Assembly: GCA_011087605.1 (NCBI GenBank)
Contig: JAALLE010000024.1
Span: forward strand, 1-45,448
Origin: Hyphomicrobiales bacterium
GTDB taxonomy: Bacteria; Pseudomonadota; Alphaproteobacteria; Rhizobiales; Rhizobiaceae
DNA length: 45,448 bases
Reading direction: 5' to 3'
The notes beneath the pieces are model-generated. The model was not told the origin of the DNA. It did not search any database and saw only the letters and a list, made by a program, of their open reading frames with translations. The position numbers and the translations under genes are program-made. Below, piece by piece: positions 18,461 to 26,915 of this stretch (position 1 is the stretch's first letter; each line of letters starts with the position of its first letter).

Positions 18461-18907
18461 CTAAACCGCTTGTTGGGTCGACGTGGAGTGACGCTCCGGC
18501 CAAACAAGTGGCACCACAAACAGCACCAGGAACGACAGGTTCATCACCACGTTGAACGGCGCGCCAGCAACCATTGAGCCTGCCGAGTCCATGACGAACC
18601 AACTGATGATGCCGGTTAAAATGATGCGTCGTCCAAGCAGTGGGGTATTGGGGTACACCTGCGTGGCGATCAACAACAAGGTGGCGCCCCAGCCAATCAA
18701 CAATCCACCTGAAATACCGATCCACAGCCTCGCTGCTTCCCCTTCCAATTGATGTGGACTGCCAAACTGGCTCCAGAATGCAATGTCCAGGAAGATGGCC
18801 ATAACAGGCTCCAAAATGGAGAATAGGGAGAGAAAATTGAGTAGCCCGAAGCCAATCAGACTGATTGAACCATATTTGAGCAGATTAACTTTCGCTGCGA
18901 GCGTCAT
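18461..18907 (-). CDS. Hypothetical four-helix membrane protein
   Basis: A 148-aa protein with four hydrophobic helices: YGSISLIGFGLLNFLSLFS, LWIGISGGLLIGWGATLLLI, a third at IILTGIISWFVMDSAGSMVA, and a last one at MNLSFLVLFVVPLVW. The start ATG follows GGAGTTATGAC. It is divergent from the XRE regulator gene, separated by 130 bp, so the regulator may control it. The pattern is common for MmyB-type regulators beside the gene they govern (inference). No family is recognised. Confidence 0.65.
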   Translation of the reverse strand: MTLAAKVNLLKYGSISLIGFGLLNFLSLFSILEPVMAIFLDIAFWSQFGSPHQLEGEAARLWIGISGGLLIGWGATLLLIATQVYPNTPLLGRRIILTGIISWFVMDSAGSMVAGAPFNVVMNLSFLVLFVVPLVWPERHSTSTQQAV

Positions 18908-19037
18908 GTCATAACTCCATGCCAGGTGTGATGCTCGAAGACTGGACGGTTGAATGGCTCAAAACAATTACCTTGCAGGTAAGTGAAATGATTGTCCCAA
19001 AGGTTATGGTGGCGTGAATTCTGGATGGAGCGAAGCG

Positions 19038-19810
19038 ATGCAAAGCGAATTTGGCGCAGTATTGAAGGCGTGGCGACAGAAGCGCAGGCTGAGTCAGCTT
19101 GAATTGGGATTGGATGCAAATGTGTCTGCCCGTCACATTTCCTTCCTGGAAACAGGTCGATCGCGCCCGAGCCGTGAGATGGTGCTGCAATTATGCGAAG
19201 AACTGGCCGTTCCTCTGCCAGACCGAAATCAATTGCTGACGGCCGCCGGACTGGCTCCAGCCTATCAAAAGCGCCAATTGGGTGCGGCCGACATGCAACC
19301 GGCGGAAGCTGCTATGTCCTGGATGTTGCAACGTCACGATCCTTTTCCGGCGATTGCAATGGACCGCCACTGGCAAATCTTACACTTGAATGGGGCGGCG
19401 ACGCGCCTGCTGGCCGGAATGGGGGTTGGTCAAGGTGACAGTTTGATTGAGTGTTTCCTCAATTCTCCAGTCATACAGCAATCAATTGGAAATCTGTCAG
19501 AGGTTGCTTTTCACACACGTGCTCGATTGCGCACGGAAAGCGCTCATCTGGGGGGGATCCTGTTCTCAATGATGCGGCCAATCGACTTTCATGTCTGATT
19601 GATGAAGATCAGCAGGCCACCCAGGGTGTCTTACCCGCCTTTGTGCCGACAATTTATGCTTTTGGCGGCATGTCGCTGTCATTTTTTTCAACTTTCTCGC
19701 AGTTCGGAACTGCAGAGGACATCGCTCTGTCGGAAATAAAAATCGAAATGATGTTCCCGGCAGATGATGCTACCCGCGAGGTGCTGATGGCAATGGACAG
19801 CCAGCACTAA
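19038..19810 (+). pseudogene. XRE/MmyB-like transcriptional regulator, frame-shifted
   Basis: The first frame, from ATG 19038 behind GGAGCGAAGCG, gives an N-terminal Cro/C1-type helix-turn-helix (RLSQLELGLDANVSARHISF, then LETGRSRPSREMV) and the start of a MmyB-like ligand-binding domain (PFPAIAMDRHWQILHLNGAA). At a run of seven G (19550-19556) the frame fails: the original frame gives LGGILFSMM and stops at 19598. The next frame supplies GGDPVLNDAANRLSCLIDED and continues to LREVLMAMDSQH-like residues ending at 19810. One extra G would restore a roughly 258-aa protein of the usual family length. A G-run slip can be a sequencing error, a true mutation or a phase-variable tract. It would regulate itself or the divergent membrane gene. 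Confidence 0.75.
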
Positions 19811-19911
19811 AGTGCTGTTGACAGCGAGGATAACTGCATATCACCAACCTATCATATCGCCAGTATCGGTGCATAGAAATCCGCACCGGTGTGATGTGGT
19901 CCGGCCGCGGC

Positions 19912-20931
19912 TTACCTTGCCGCGTTCAACTTTTCGGCGGCGCGCAGGGCGTGATAGGTCAAAATTCCGTCAGCTCCGGCACGTTTGAATGCCAGAAGGC
20001 TTTCCATCATCACCCGGTCGCCATCGATATAACCATTCGCCGCAGCGCTCTCGATCATCGAATACTCGCCGCTCACCTGATAGACAAATACCGGCATGCC
20101 GAACTCTGCCTTCATCCGCCGGACGATATCGAGATACGGCATGCCGGGTTTGACCATCAGCATGTCGGCACCCTCGGCGATGTCCAGTTCAGCTTCGCGC
20201 ATCGCGTCTTCTGAATTGGCCGGGTCGACATAATAGGTCTTTTTATCCCCGTGCAGCAGACCACCAGTACCAATTGCTTCGCGATAGGGGCCGTAAAAGG
20301 CGGAGGCATATTTTGCCGTATAGGAAAGGATGCCGACATCCTGAAACCCGGCCTCATCCAATGCCAGCCTGATCGCCCCAATTCGGCCATCCATCATATC
20401 TGATGGGGCAATTATGTCTGCACCAGCTTCGGCTTGACGCAGGGCGCCAGCAACAATTTGCGCCACGCTCTCATCATTGACGATAATACCGTTGTCGAGG
20501 ACACCGTCATGTCCATGGTCGGTAAACGGGTCCAGTGCAGCGTCGGTGATGACGCCGATGTCGGGGCATTTGGATTTGACGGCGCGCACGAACTGGCAAA
20601 TGAGATTGTCCGGATTGGTTATTTCGCTGCCGGTCCGGTCGCGTTTGTCGAGGGCCACATTTGGAAACGGGGCGATCGCTGGTATGCCAAGTTTGTGCGC
20701 CTGCTGAGCAACTTTAACCGCACGATCCACACTATAACGGGAAATGCCAGGCATTGCGCCAATAGCTTCTTCGGTGCCGTCACCTTCCATCAAAAATATA
20801 GGCAGGATCAGATCATTGACCGACAGAACTGATTCCTGCACCAGACGGCGTGTCCAATCAAAGCGACGGTTGCGGCGCAAACGACGGCTGCCTGTCACGC
20901 TATCAATGATTTCGGTTGTCGAATTGGGCAT
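19912..20931 (-). CDS. hemB: Delta-aminolevulinic acid dehydratase (porphobilinogen synthase)
   Basis: Condenses two 5-aminolevulinate molecules to porphobilinogen, the second step of tetrapyrrole synthesis in the cytoplasm. The 339-aa product has both active-site lysines, Lys207 in SYTAKYASAFYGPYREA and Lys261 in MVKPGMPYLD. In the metal-site loop (130-142, DAALDPFTDHGHD) aspartates stand where zinc-type enzymes have cysteines, so this is the magnesium-responsive class known in rhizobia and Pseudomonas. The start is ATG 20931 with GAGG ten bases upstream; an in-frame TTG lies two codons earlier. It is divergent from the hydrolase gene at 21081 and convergent with the XRE gene. Confidence 0.96.
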   Translation of the reverse strand: MPNSTTEIIDSVTGSRRLRRNRRFDWTRRLVQESVLSVNDLILPIFLMEGDGTEEAIGAMPGISRYSVDRAVKVAQQAHKLGIPAIAPFPNVALDKRDRTGSEITNPDNLICQFVRAVKSKCPDIGVITDAALDPFTDHGHDGVLDNGIIVNDESVAQIVAGALRQAEAGADIIAPSDMMDGRIGAIRLALDEAGFQDVGILSYTAKYASAFYGPYREAIGTGGLLHGDKKTYYVDPANSEDAMREAELDIAEGADMLMVKPGMPYLDIVRRMKAEFGMPVFVYQVSGEYSMIESAAANGYIDGDRVMMESLLAFKRAGADGILTYHALRAAEKLNAAR

Positions 20932-21080
20932 CGCCAAGTCGCCTCATGCAGCTAGTTTTGATGTCGAAGATTGATGTACCACACAATTGAGCAGGGAAAA
21001 GTTCTTTCCTTCGATAAGACCCATTGCCCGTATGGTGAACTGCGAATAGTTTGTCGCTATTCGCCGAAGGACCGAAATTG

Positions 21081-22151
21081 ATGACCGTCAAAGAAGATAT
21101 TCTCTTTGAAACCAGTGGCCGCACTGGTGTTGTGACGCTGAGCAAGCCAGAAACGCTCAATGCGGTAACCGATGCGATGTTGACTGCGCTGAACCAACAG
21201 CTTGACCACTGGGAAGCTGATGTGGCGATAGAGCGCGTGCTGATCAAAGCCGTGCCGGGCAGGGCGTTTTCCGCTGGTGGTGATATTCGTCATCTTTACG
21301 ATCGGGGCATCGCCAAAGACTATGATTTTGATTTTTTTGCCCGCGAATACGTTCTCAACGCACGAATAAATAAATTTCCCAAGCCTTACATTGCGCTGAT
21401 TGATGGCATCGTCATGGGTGGCGGGGTTGGCGTATCATTTCACGGATCACACCGTATTGCCGGTGACAATATTGCTTTTGCCATGCCTGAGGTGGGGATC
21501 GGGTTTTTTCCCGATGTCGGAGCTTCATTCCTGCTGTCCTGTCTGCCTGGCAAAATTGGCCTGTTTCTGGGACTGACCGGAGAACGCGTTAAACAAAGCG
21601 ATGCGATATGGTGCGGGTTGGCCAGTCACGGTTGCACCTCGGCGGACCTGCCGGCACTGGAAAAGCTGCTGTGTGAAATTCAAGATATTGAAGCCGCAAT
21701 CGACAAATATCATCAGCGATTTCTATTAACACTGGAGGAACCTGGTCCACTGGAACGTTGTGAGCATTGGATCAATAATCACTTCGACAAGGCGTCAGTG
21801 GCTGAGATCCAGAATAGTCTCAAGCAGGCAACGGCTTTTGAGGGTGATGAAGCTTCATGGGCTGGCAAAATCCTGGACATTTTGCTGCAAAAGTCTCCAA
21901 CCAGTCTGGAAGTCGCGTTCCGGCAAATCACCCGGGGACGCGATCTGGACATCAATCAATGTATGAAGATGGAATATAGAATACTCCGTCGTATTTTGAC
22001 CGGCAGGGAGTTTTATGAAGGTATCCGCGCGGCAATCATAGACAAGGACCGCGCGCCAAAATGGCAACCCGACAATTTGCTGCAGGTTGATGCCAAAGAC
22101 ATCGAGGCTCATTTCCAGAAACTCGGGGCACAGGAGTTGGTTCTGTCATGA
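21081..22151 (+). CDS. 3-hydroxyisobutyryl-CoA hydrolase (enoyl-CoA hydratase/isomerase family)
   Basis: A crotonase-fold protein of 356 aa that probably hydrolyses 3-hydroxyisobutyryl-CoA in valine breakdown. The oxyanion segments are RAFSAGGDIRHLY and DGIVMGGGVGVSF. The sequence FAMPEVGIGFFPDVGASF carries the Glu and Asp typical of the HIBCH branch. The long C-terminal region (from about 200) with LTGERVKQSDAIWCGLASH also separates HIBCH from ordinary hydratases of about 260 aa. ATG 21081 follows AAGGACCGAAATTG. Its stop overlaps the start of the DUF6163 gene by four bases (ATGA), so the two are translationally coupled. A general enoyl-CoA hydratase is the less likely alternative. Confidence 0.85.
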   Translation: MTVKEDILFETSGRTGVVTLSKPETLNAVTDAMLTALNQQLDHWEADVAIERVLIKAVPGRAFSAGGDIRHLYDRGIAKDYDFDFFAREYVLNARINKFPKPYIALIDGIVMGGGVGVSFHGSHRIAGDNIAFAMPEVGIGFFPDVGASFLLSCLPGKIGLFLGLTGERVKQSDAIWCGLASHGCTSADLPALEKLLCEIQDIEAAIDKYHQRFLLTLEEPGPLERCEHWINNHFDKASVAEIQNSLKQATAFEGDEASWAGKILDILLQKSPTSLEVAFRQITRGRDLDINQCMKMEYRILRRILTGREFYEGIRAAIIDKDRAPKWQPDNLLQVDAKDIEAHFQKLGAQELVLS

Positions 22152-22573
22152 GTGTGGAATTGTCAGGGGGAAGCAAGCCTCGATCTCGGGCGGCGCGGAT
22201 CAACGATTTTATGTTCAGGCTGTTCCTGCGATGCTTGGCGGTTATCTTCTTTGCAGCCGCAATTTTCACATGGCTGTGTGCAATCGGATATTGGGAAGGC
22301 ACCAATTATCGGTTTGATACGATGGGTCTGGCGTTGAAAATCTACACGGCGGTGATGGCGGTGATGCTACCGGTGGCGTGCGTTGGATTGTGGACGACTT
22401 TGTCGTGGGGTCGGGTAATCTGGTTCTTTGCAGTCGCGTTTCAGTCGGTGTCGCTAATACGTTTTCCCGACTTGTTTCAATACCCGGGGTTGGTGTTGCT
22501 GTTCCATCTCTCCTGCTTGGCTATTTATGTGATTTTTCAACTTCTAGAAGTATTTATCGCCAAGAAAGAGTGA
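22148..22573 (+). CDS. DUF6163-like small membrane protein
   Basis: A 141-aa protein with four hydrophobic helices (CLAVIFFAAAIFTWLCAIGY; the second near GLALKIYTAVMAVMLPVACV; the third at VIWFFAVAFQSVSLI; the fourth at VLLFHLSCLAIYVIFQ) and a basic N-terminus. I recall this family from rhizobia, often just upstream of ldtR, which fits here. The ATG lies inside the stop of the preceding gene. Function is unknown; a role in envelope homeostasis is only inferred from the neighbours. Confidence 0.7.
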   Translation: MSVELSGGSKPRSRAARINDFMFRLFLRCLAVIFFAAAIFTWLCAIGYWEGTNYRFDTMGLALKIYTAVMAVMLPVACVGLWTTLSWGRVIWFFAVAFQSVSLIRFPDLFQYPGLVLLFHLSCLAIYVIFQLLEVFIAKKE

Positions 22574-22655
22574 ATCCTCAGCCTTTCCATAAAATTAAAA
22601 TCAATAAAAACAACAAATTGAGTTTTCTCTGGTAAGAACCAATTAAGTTTGTCGT

Positions 22656-22685
22656 TTGACTCAAATTTTATCTGACGCGCTTATC
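22656..22685 (+). promoter_or_regulatory. Candidate sigma70 promoter of ldtR
   Basis: TTGACT (22656-22661) is followed after 18 bases by CTTATC (22680-22685), about 54 bases ahead of the ldtR start codon. The -35 matches the alphaproteobacterial CTTGAC-type box well (TTTGACT); the -10 is fair. It precedes the inverted repeat at 22697-22716. Confidence 0.4.
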
Positions 22686-22696
22686 TTGTGCCTCAA

Positions 22697-22716
22697 GGTG
22701 GACAAAAAATACCACC
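22697..22716 (+). promoter_or_regulatory. Inverted repeat GGTGG-N10-CCACC upstream of ldtR
   Basis: Five-base arms GGTGG and CCACC flank the AT-rich centre ACAAAAAATA, 22 bases before the ldtR ATG and just after the candidate promoter. MarR regulators usually bind such dyads in their own promoters, so this could be an autoregulatory operator. It could equally be a weak hairpin in the leader. Confidence 0.35.
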
Positions 22717-22738
22717 GTAACAGGAAGTGAGGCCCAAA

Positions 22739-23251
22739 ATGACAAATACCGATATGATCGGTGTTGCGCAGGTGGACGACGCGCAGCAACATGACATCAA
22801 ACCCGTATATCTTGAAGCTCTAACTCTGGTTGAGCGTCTGCACCGCAGGTTGCTGGACGTAATCAAAGATGAGTTCGATCGTCAGGGACGCAGCGACATC
22901 AACGCTGTGCAGGCCCTGCTGCTTTACAATCTGGGAGATTCAGAATTGACAGCGGGCGAATTGCGCACGCGCGGTTATTATCTGGGTTCCAACGTATCCT
23001 ATAACCTGAAAAAACTGGTCGACATGGGTTACATTCATCATCAGCGGTCACGCACCGACCGCCGTTCGGTTCGCGTCAGCCTGACCGATGCCGGCAAAGA
23101 CGTGGCCGCTACCGTTGATGCGTTGTATGAGCGTCATACAGAGTCGCTGGAGCAGATCGGCCAGATCGATCCGCAGAGCTTTGAACAATTGAACAAGTCG
23201 CTGCAGCGTCTTGAGCGTTTCTGGACGGATCAGATTCTGTACCGTCTGTGA
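22739..23251 (+). CDS. ldtR: MarR-family regulator LdtR
   Basis: A 170-aa winged-helix regulator. The DNA-binding core is SELTAGELRTRGYYLGSNVS followed by YNLKKLVDMGYI, with the wing at RSRTDRRSVRVSLTDAGK. The distinctive N-terminus (KPVYLEALTLVERLHRRLLD) and the sequence around QGRSDINAVQALLLYNLG match LdtR, described in Candidatus Liberibacter asiaticus and Sinorhizobium as a controller of an L,D-transpeptidase and osmotic stress tolerance. An L,D-transpeptidase gene lies 0.8 kb downstream here, which supports the name. ATG 22739 is preceded by AGGAAGTGAGG; a GTG at 22727 is less likely. DUF6163 is the upstream neighbour. Confidence 0.88.
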   Translation: MTNTDMIGVAQVDDAQQHDIKPVYLEALTLVERLHRRLLDVIKDEFDRQGRSDINAVQALLLYNLGDSELTAGELRTRGYYLGSNVSYNLKKLVDMGYIHHQRSRTDRRSVRVSLTDAGKDVAATVDALYERHTESLEQIGQIDPQSFEQLNKSLQRLERFWTDQILYRL

Positions 23252-23394
23252 TCACTAAAAACGGCCGCACAATAAAGCTTCGGTTGATATGAACAACCGG
23301 GGCTTTTGGCGTTTTGATTGACCTGTTGGAAACCTTCGCTATCGTGTCAAGCCGGAGCTTGATCGGCTGCAAACCCCTTGGCAGGAGAAACCAA

Positions 23395-23778
23395 ATGTCA
23401 GTTGAACAGATGGCGCTGGACTACGCAAAAGCCTGGAGCTCGGGAGATCCCGACGCAGTTGCGGCTTTCTATCGAGAAGATGGTGCCATCACCATTAATC
23501 GTGGTGATCCAATTGAAGGGTCCGAAGCGTTGAAGGGAATGATTTCAAGCTTTTTTGCTGAATTTCCCGGAATGACCGTCAAACTGGAGCATCTTCGTAT
23601 GGCGGGAAACCATGTCATGTTTGGATGGTTGCTGGAGGGCACTCATGTGGAGACCGGCAATCGGGTCAGTATTCCTGGCTGGGAAGAATGGGACTTGGAT
23701 TCCAATCTCAAAGTAGAAAAATCACTCGGCTGGTTTGATGCTGAAGAATATGACCGCCAGATCCGGGAAGGGATCTAG
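23395..23778 (+). CDS. SnoaL-like/NTF2-fold protein
   Basis: A 127-aa protein with the start YAKAWSSGDPDAVAAFYRED and the middle GAITINRGDPIEGSEALKGM, typical of SnoaL-like polyketide-cyclase and ketosteroid-isomerase relatives with a cone-shaped NTF2 fold. Such proteins may bind or isomerise small hydrophobic compounds, but many have no known job. ATG 23395 follows GCAGGAGAAACC. It sits between ldtR and the L,D-transpeptidase gene on the same strand, 143 bp after ldtR. No signal peptide is seen, so it is cytoplasmic. Confidence 0.75.
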   Translation: MSVEQMALDYAKAWSSGDPDAVAAFYREDGAITINRGDPIEGSEALKGMISSFFAEFPGMTVKLEHLRMAGNHVMFGWLLEGTHVETGNRVSIPGWEEWDLDSNLKVEKSLGWFDAEEYDRQIREGI

Positions 23779-23985
23779 ATTCGCGACCAGCGCTTCAAAC
23801 TGGCTTTCGTGGCTCAACCCTTAGATTTCATCGGTTTAATCCACCGACTCGCAGCTGTTTTCGAACCTGTGATGACAAGGACTTGATTCGATTGCACTTG
23901 TATTTGTCGACAGGTGCCGTAAATCGGGGGGCAAATGTGAATTGGGCTCCTTGAAACTGTTTCTGGAGAACAAAATACCGAAACT

Positions 23986-24015
23986 GATTATGGTTAACTC
24001 CTGTTAACCATAATC
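23986..24015 (+). promoter_or_regulatory. 13-bp perfect inverted repeat with paired TTAACCAT boxes
   Basis: GATTATGGTTAAC (23986-23998), a four-base spacer, then GTTAACCATAATC (24003-24015) is a perfect dyad 57 bp before the L,D-transpeptidase start. Each arm contains TTAACCAT or its complement, the half-site known for the cell-cycle regulator CtrA; the two TTAA boxes are six bases apart, against seven in the standard CtrA site. It could be a CtrA-type or LdtR operator, or an RNA hairpin (no T-tract follows). No other gene lies between it and 24073. Confidence 0.6.
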
Positions 24016-24072
24016 GGGGCATATTTGCGTGATTAAAGAACGCAGCATGCAATTCAAGGGTTAGTAGCAACT

Positions 24073-25392
24073 ATGTCAGATTTCAACATAAGCGTTGAAA
24101 AGCCAAAGCAGATTTCGCGTCGCGGAATTCTGAAAGGCTCTACATCTTTGTTGGCCGCCGCCGTTACTGGGGCGGGGGCAGTCGCGTCGCTGTCTCCCTT
24201 GGGTGCGGGCAAAGCTCTGGCTGAAACCGCCATTGATCGAATTTTGAATGCCAATGGCAGGGATCGCTGGGGCGATCAGTTTGACGCCCGTTCCGACAAG
24301 ACGTCACGTGTGTCTTCCAACACCCCGATTTTCGCGCCACAAACAATCGATTATGTGCATCAGGCAATTGCAGAATATCAAGCCATCGTCGATTCTGGTG
24401 GCTGGCCGGTTGTCCCAGCCAACAAGAAACTGAAGATCGGAGCTTCCTCACCGACGGTCGCAGTACTGCGCAAGCGGTTGATGATTTCCGGCGACATGCC
24501 CAGGAATGCAGGCTTTTCCAGCCAGTTTGATACCTATGTCGATGCCGCGGTAAAGCGCTTTCAATTGCGCCACGGATTGCCGGCAGATGGAGTGCTGGGG
24601 CGTTATTCGTTCGCCGCCTTGAATATACCCGCCGACATTCGGTTAGGTCAGTTGCACACCAACCTGGTGCGGTTGAAGTCCATGTCGGGTTTTTTGGGTA
24701 ATAGATACGTGGTGGTCAACATTCCCGCCGCCCAGATTGAAGCGGTTGACGGCATGACCGTTACCCAACGACACACTGCCATTGTTGGCCGCATCAGTCG
24801 CCAGACGCCGATTTTGAACTCAAAAATTTACGAACTCAATCTGAATCCCTATTGGACAGCGCCGAAGTCCATTGTCCTCAAAGACATCATTCCGTTGATG
24901 CGCAAAGATCCTAAGTATCTGACAGACAACAAAATATTGTTGTTTGATACGAATAACGAACAGATCGATCCAAGAATGGTTGACTGGTCCACGGATGAAG
25001 CCGTGAACTATCGTTTTCGTCAGGAACCGGGTCGCATTAACGCGATGGGGTCTGTGAAGATCAATTTCCCCAATCCACACGCCGTCTATATGCACGACAC
25101 GCCACAACAGGGCTTATTCAACAAATTATTGCGCTTTGACTCTTCCGGCTGTGTACGGGTGAAAAATGTCCGCGACCTTCTCGTTTGGCTGGCCAAGGAA
25201 ACACCGCAGGCGGATCGATCGCAGATTGAGCGGATCATTGCCTCAGGTGAACGCACCGACCTTGAACTTGTCGAACCGGTTCCGGTCTATTTCACCTACA
25301 TCAGCGCCTGGTCCACAGATGATGGCGCCGCTCAGTTCCGCGATGATATTTACCAGCGCGACGGTGTAGACGAACTGGCTTTGAGCCAGTAA
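24073..25392 (+). CDS. Tat-exported L,D-transpeptidase (YkuD) with peptidoglycan-binding domain
   Basis: Makes 3-3 cross-links in peptidoglycan, or attaches proteins to it, in the periplasm. The 439-aa product starts with a twin-arginine signal, ISRRGILKG (Arg16-Arg17), and a hydrophobic stretch ending at KALAETA near residue 50. A peptidoglycan-binding domain follows (about 130-190: SPTVAVLRKRLMISGDMP and AVKRFQLRHGLPADGVLG). The YkuD domain covers about 215-390 with YMHDTPQQG (His341) and RFDSSGCVRVKN (Cys360), the catalytic pair. The order is that of the L,D-transpeptidase YcbB/LdtP type. Proximity to ldtR suggests LdtR regulation; the 13-bp dyad at 23986-24015 lies directly upstream. Confidence 0.93.
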   Translation: MSDFNISVEKPKQISRRGILKGSTSLLAAAVTGAGAVASLSPLGAGKALAETAIDRILNANGRDRWGDQFDARSDKTSRVSSNTPIFAPQTIDYVHQAIAEYQAIVDSGGWPVVPANKKLKIGASSPTVAVLRKRLMISGDMPRNAGFSSQFDTYVDAAVKRFQLRHGLPADGVLGRYSFAALNIPADIRLGQLHTNLVRLKSMSGFLGNRYVVVNIPAAQIEAVDGMTVTQRHTAIVGRISRQTPILNSKIYELNLNPYWTAPKSIVLKDIIPLMRKDPKYLTDNKILLFDTNNEQIDPRMVDWSTDEAVNYRFRQEPGRINAMGSVKINFPNPHAVYMHDTPQQGLFNKLLRFDSSGCVRVKNVRDLLVWLAKETPQADRSQIERIIASGERTDLELVEPVPVYFTYISAWSTDDGAAQFRDDIYQRDGVDELALSQ

Positions 25393-25474
25393 AACGCCGA
25401 ACAAGACATTCAGGTGTCTCAAACGGAATAGTGCCGTCATTCCGGCAGACTTAAATCACGAGCATTATCACACA

Positions 25475-25499
25475 CGCTGAGGGCTGCGCCCGTCCAGCG
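25475..25499 (+). other. Hairpin between L,D-transpeptidase and glyA
   Basis: CGCTG-A-GGGC-TGC-GCCC-GTC-CAGCG folds into a stem of nine pairs with a small internal loop. A TTTTT run lies nine bases after it (25508-25512), too far for a classic terminator but possibly enough. It sits in the 133-bp gap ahead of glyA, so it could end the transpeptidase transcript or act in the glyA leader. It does not fit the glycine or SAM riboswitch patterns that I know. Confidence 0.35.
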
Positions 25500-25525
25500 A
25501 GGTCATCTTTTTGGGGAGCCAGTCG

Positions 25526-26839
25526 ATGGCAATTGCAGAAAACATCAAATCCGGCACGGTAACCGACGCCTTTTTCCATCGTTCGCTGGCGGATACCGAC
25601 GCCGCGGTCGCCGCATCAATAAAGGGCGAACTTGGTCGTCAGCGCCACGAAGTTGAGCTGATCGCCTCTGAAAACATTGTATCGCGGGCTGTGCTTGAAG
25701 CGCAGGGCTCCGTGATGACCAATAAATATGCTGAGGGTTATCCAGGCCGCCGCTATTATGGCGGTTGCGAATTCGTTGATGTTGCCGAGGATCTGGCAAT
25801 CGAACGCGTCACAAAGCTGTTTGACTGCAAATTTGCAAATGTACAGGCCAATTCCGGTTCTCAGGCTAACCAGGCTGCCTTTATGGCGATGATCAAGCCC
25901 GGCGACACGATTTTGGGCATGAGCCTCGATGCAGGTGGCCATTTGACCCACGGTGCAGCGCCCAACCAGTCGGGAAAATGGTTCAATGCGGTTCAGTATG
26001 GCGTGCGTCAGGACAGCGATCTGATTGACTTCGATCAGGTGGAAGCTTTGGCCAAAGAACATCAGCCTAAACTTATCATTGCAGGTGGTTCAGCTTACCC
26101 GCGTCAAATCGATTTTGCCCGTTTCCGCGAGATCGCCGATAGTGTCGGAGCCTTTCTGATGGTTGATATGGCACATTTTTCCGGTCTAGTTGCCGGTGGT
26201 GTTCATCCCAGCCCTTTCCCTCATGCCCATGTGGCAACGTCTACGACCCATAAAACCTTGCGCGGTCCGCGCGGCGGTCTGGTTCTGACCAACGACGAAA
26301 CATTGGCCAAGAAAATCAATTCGGCAATCTTTCCGGGCATTCAGGGCGGTCCGCTTATGCATGTCATCGCCGCCAAAGCAGTTGCCTTCGGCGAAGCACA
26401 GACAGGCGAGTATCGCACCTATGTTGCCAATGTTGTCGAGAACGCCAAAGCACTTGGTGAAACGTTGAAATCGGGCGGACTGGATCTGGTATCTGGTGGC
26501 ACAGATACCCATGTCCTGTTGGTTGATCTGCGACCCAAGGGTCTAACTGGCAAGGCTGCAGAAGCAGCACTCGGCCGCGCCAACATGACGTGCAACAAGA
26601 ACGGGGTACCGTTTGATCCTGAAAAGCCAACCATCACGTCAGGTGTTCGTCTGGGAACGCCTGCCGCGACCACCCGTGGGTTTGGAGTCGCCGAATTTCA
26701 ACAGGTTGGCCAGTACATTCTTGAAGTTTTGGATGGTCTTGCAGCCAATGGCGAAGAAGGTAATGCTGAAGTTGAACAGTCTGTTGCCAAAAAGATAATC
26801 GAACTGACTGACCGGTTCCCGATCTATCCCAACCTGTAA
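25526..26839 (+). CDS. glyA: Serine hydroxymethyltransferase
   Basis: PLP enzyme that interconverts serine plus tetrahydrofolate with glycine plus methylene-tetrahydrofolate, the main one-carbon source, in the cytoplasm. The product is 437 aa. Visible hallmarks: [57 protein letters not shown] and the PLP lysine motif [14 protein letters not shown], followed by [23 protein letters not shown] 25526 has GGGGAG eight bases upstream; an in-frame TTG at 25511 precedes it but lies before the ribosome binding site. The next gene, nrdR, starts 76 bp on, the usual alphaproteobacterial order. Confidence 0.97.
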   Translation: MAIAENIKSGTVTDAFFHRSLADTDAAVAASIKGELGRQRHEVELIASENIVSRAVLEAQGSVMTNKYAEGYPGRRYYGGCEFVDVAEDLAIERVTKLFDCKFANVQANSGSQANQAAFMAMIKPGDTILGMSLDAGGHLTHGAAPNQSGKWFNAVQYGVRQDSDLIDFDQVEALAKEHQPKLIIAGGSAYPRQIDFARFREIADSVGAFLMVDMAHFSGLVAGGVHPSPFPHAHVATSTTHKTLRGPRGGLVLTNDETLAKKINSAIFPGIQGGPLMHVIAAKAVAFGEAQTGEYRTYVANVVENAKALGETLKSGGLDLVSGGTDTHVLLVDLRPKGLTGKAAEAALGRANMTCNKNGVPFDPEKPTITSGVRLGTPAATTRGFGVAEFQQVGQYILEVLDGLAANGEEGNAEVEQSVAKKIIELTDRFPIYPNL

Positions 26840-26915
26840 TAGACCGAAATATTTACCCAACTGATTGAGTGCGACAGGCCTGTTGCACTTCAATGACCCC
26901 TCCAAGGAGCCAGAT

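Noticed and set aside
25393-25525. Possible glycine or SAM-type riboswitch before glyA
   Set aside because: Only simple hairpins are visible; the conserved cores of those riboswitches are absent.
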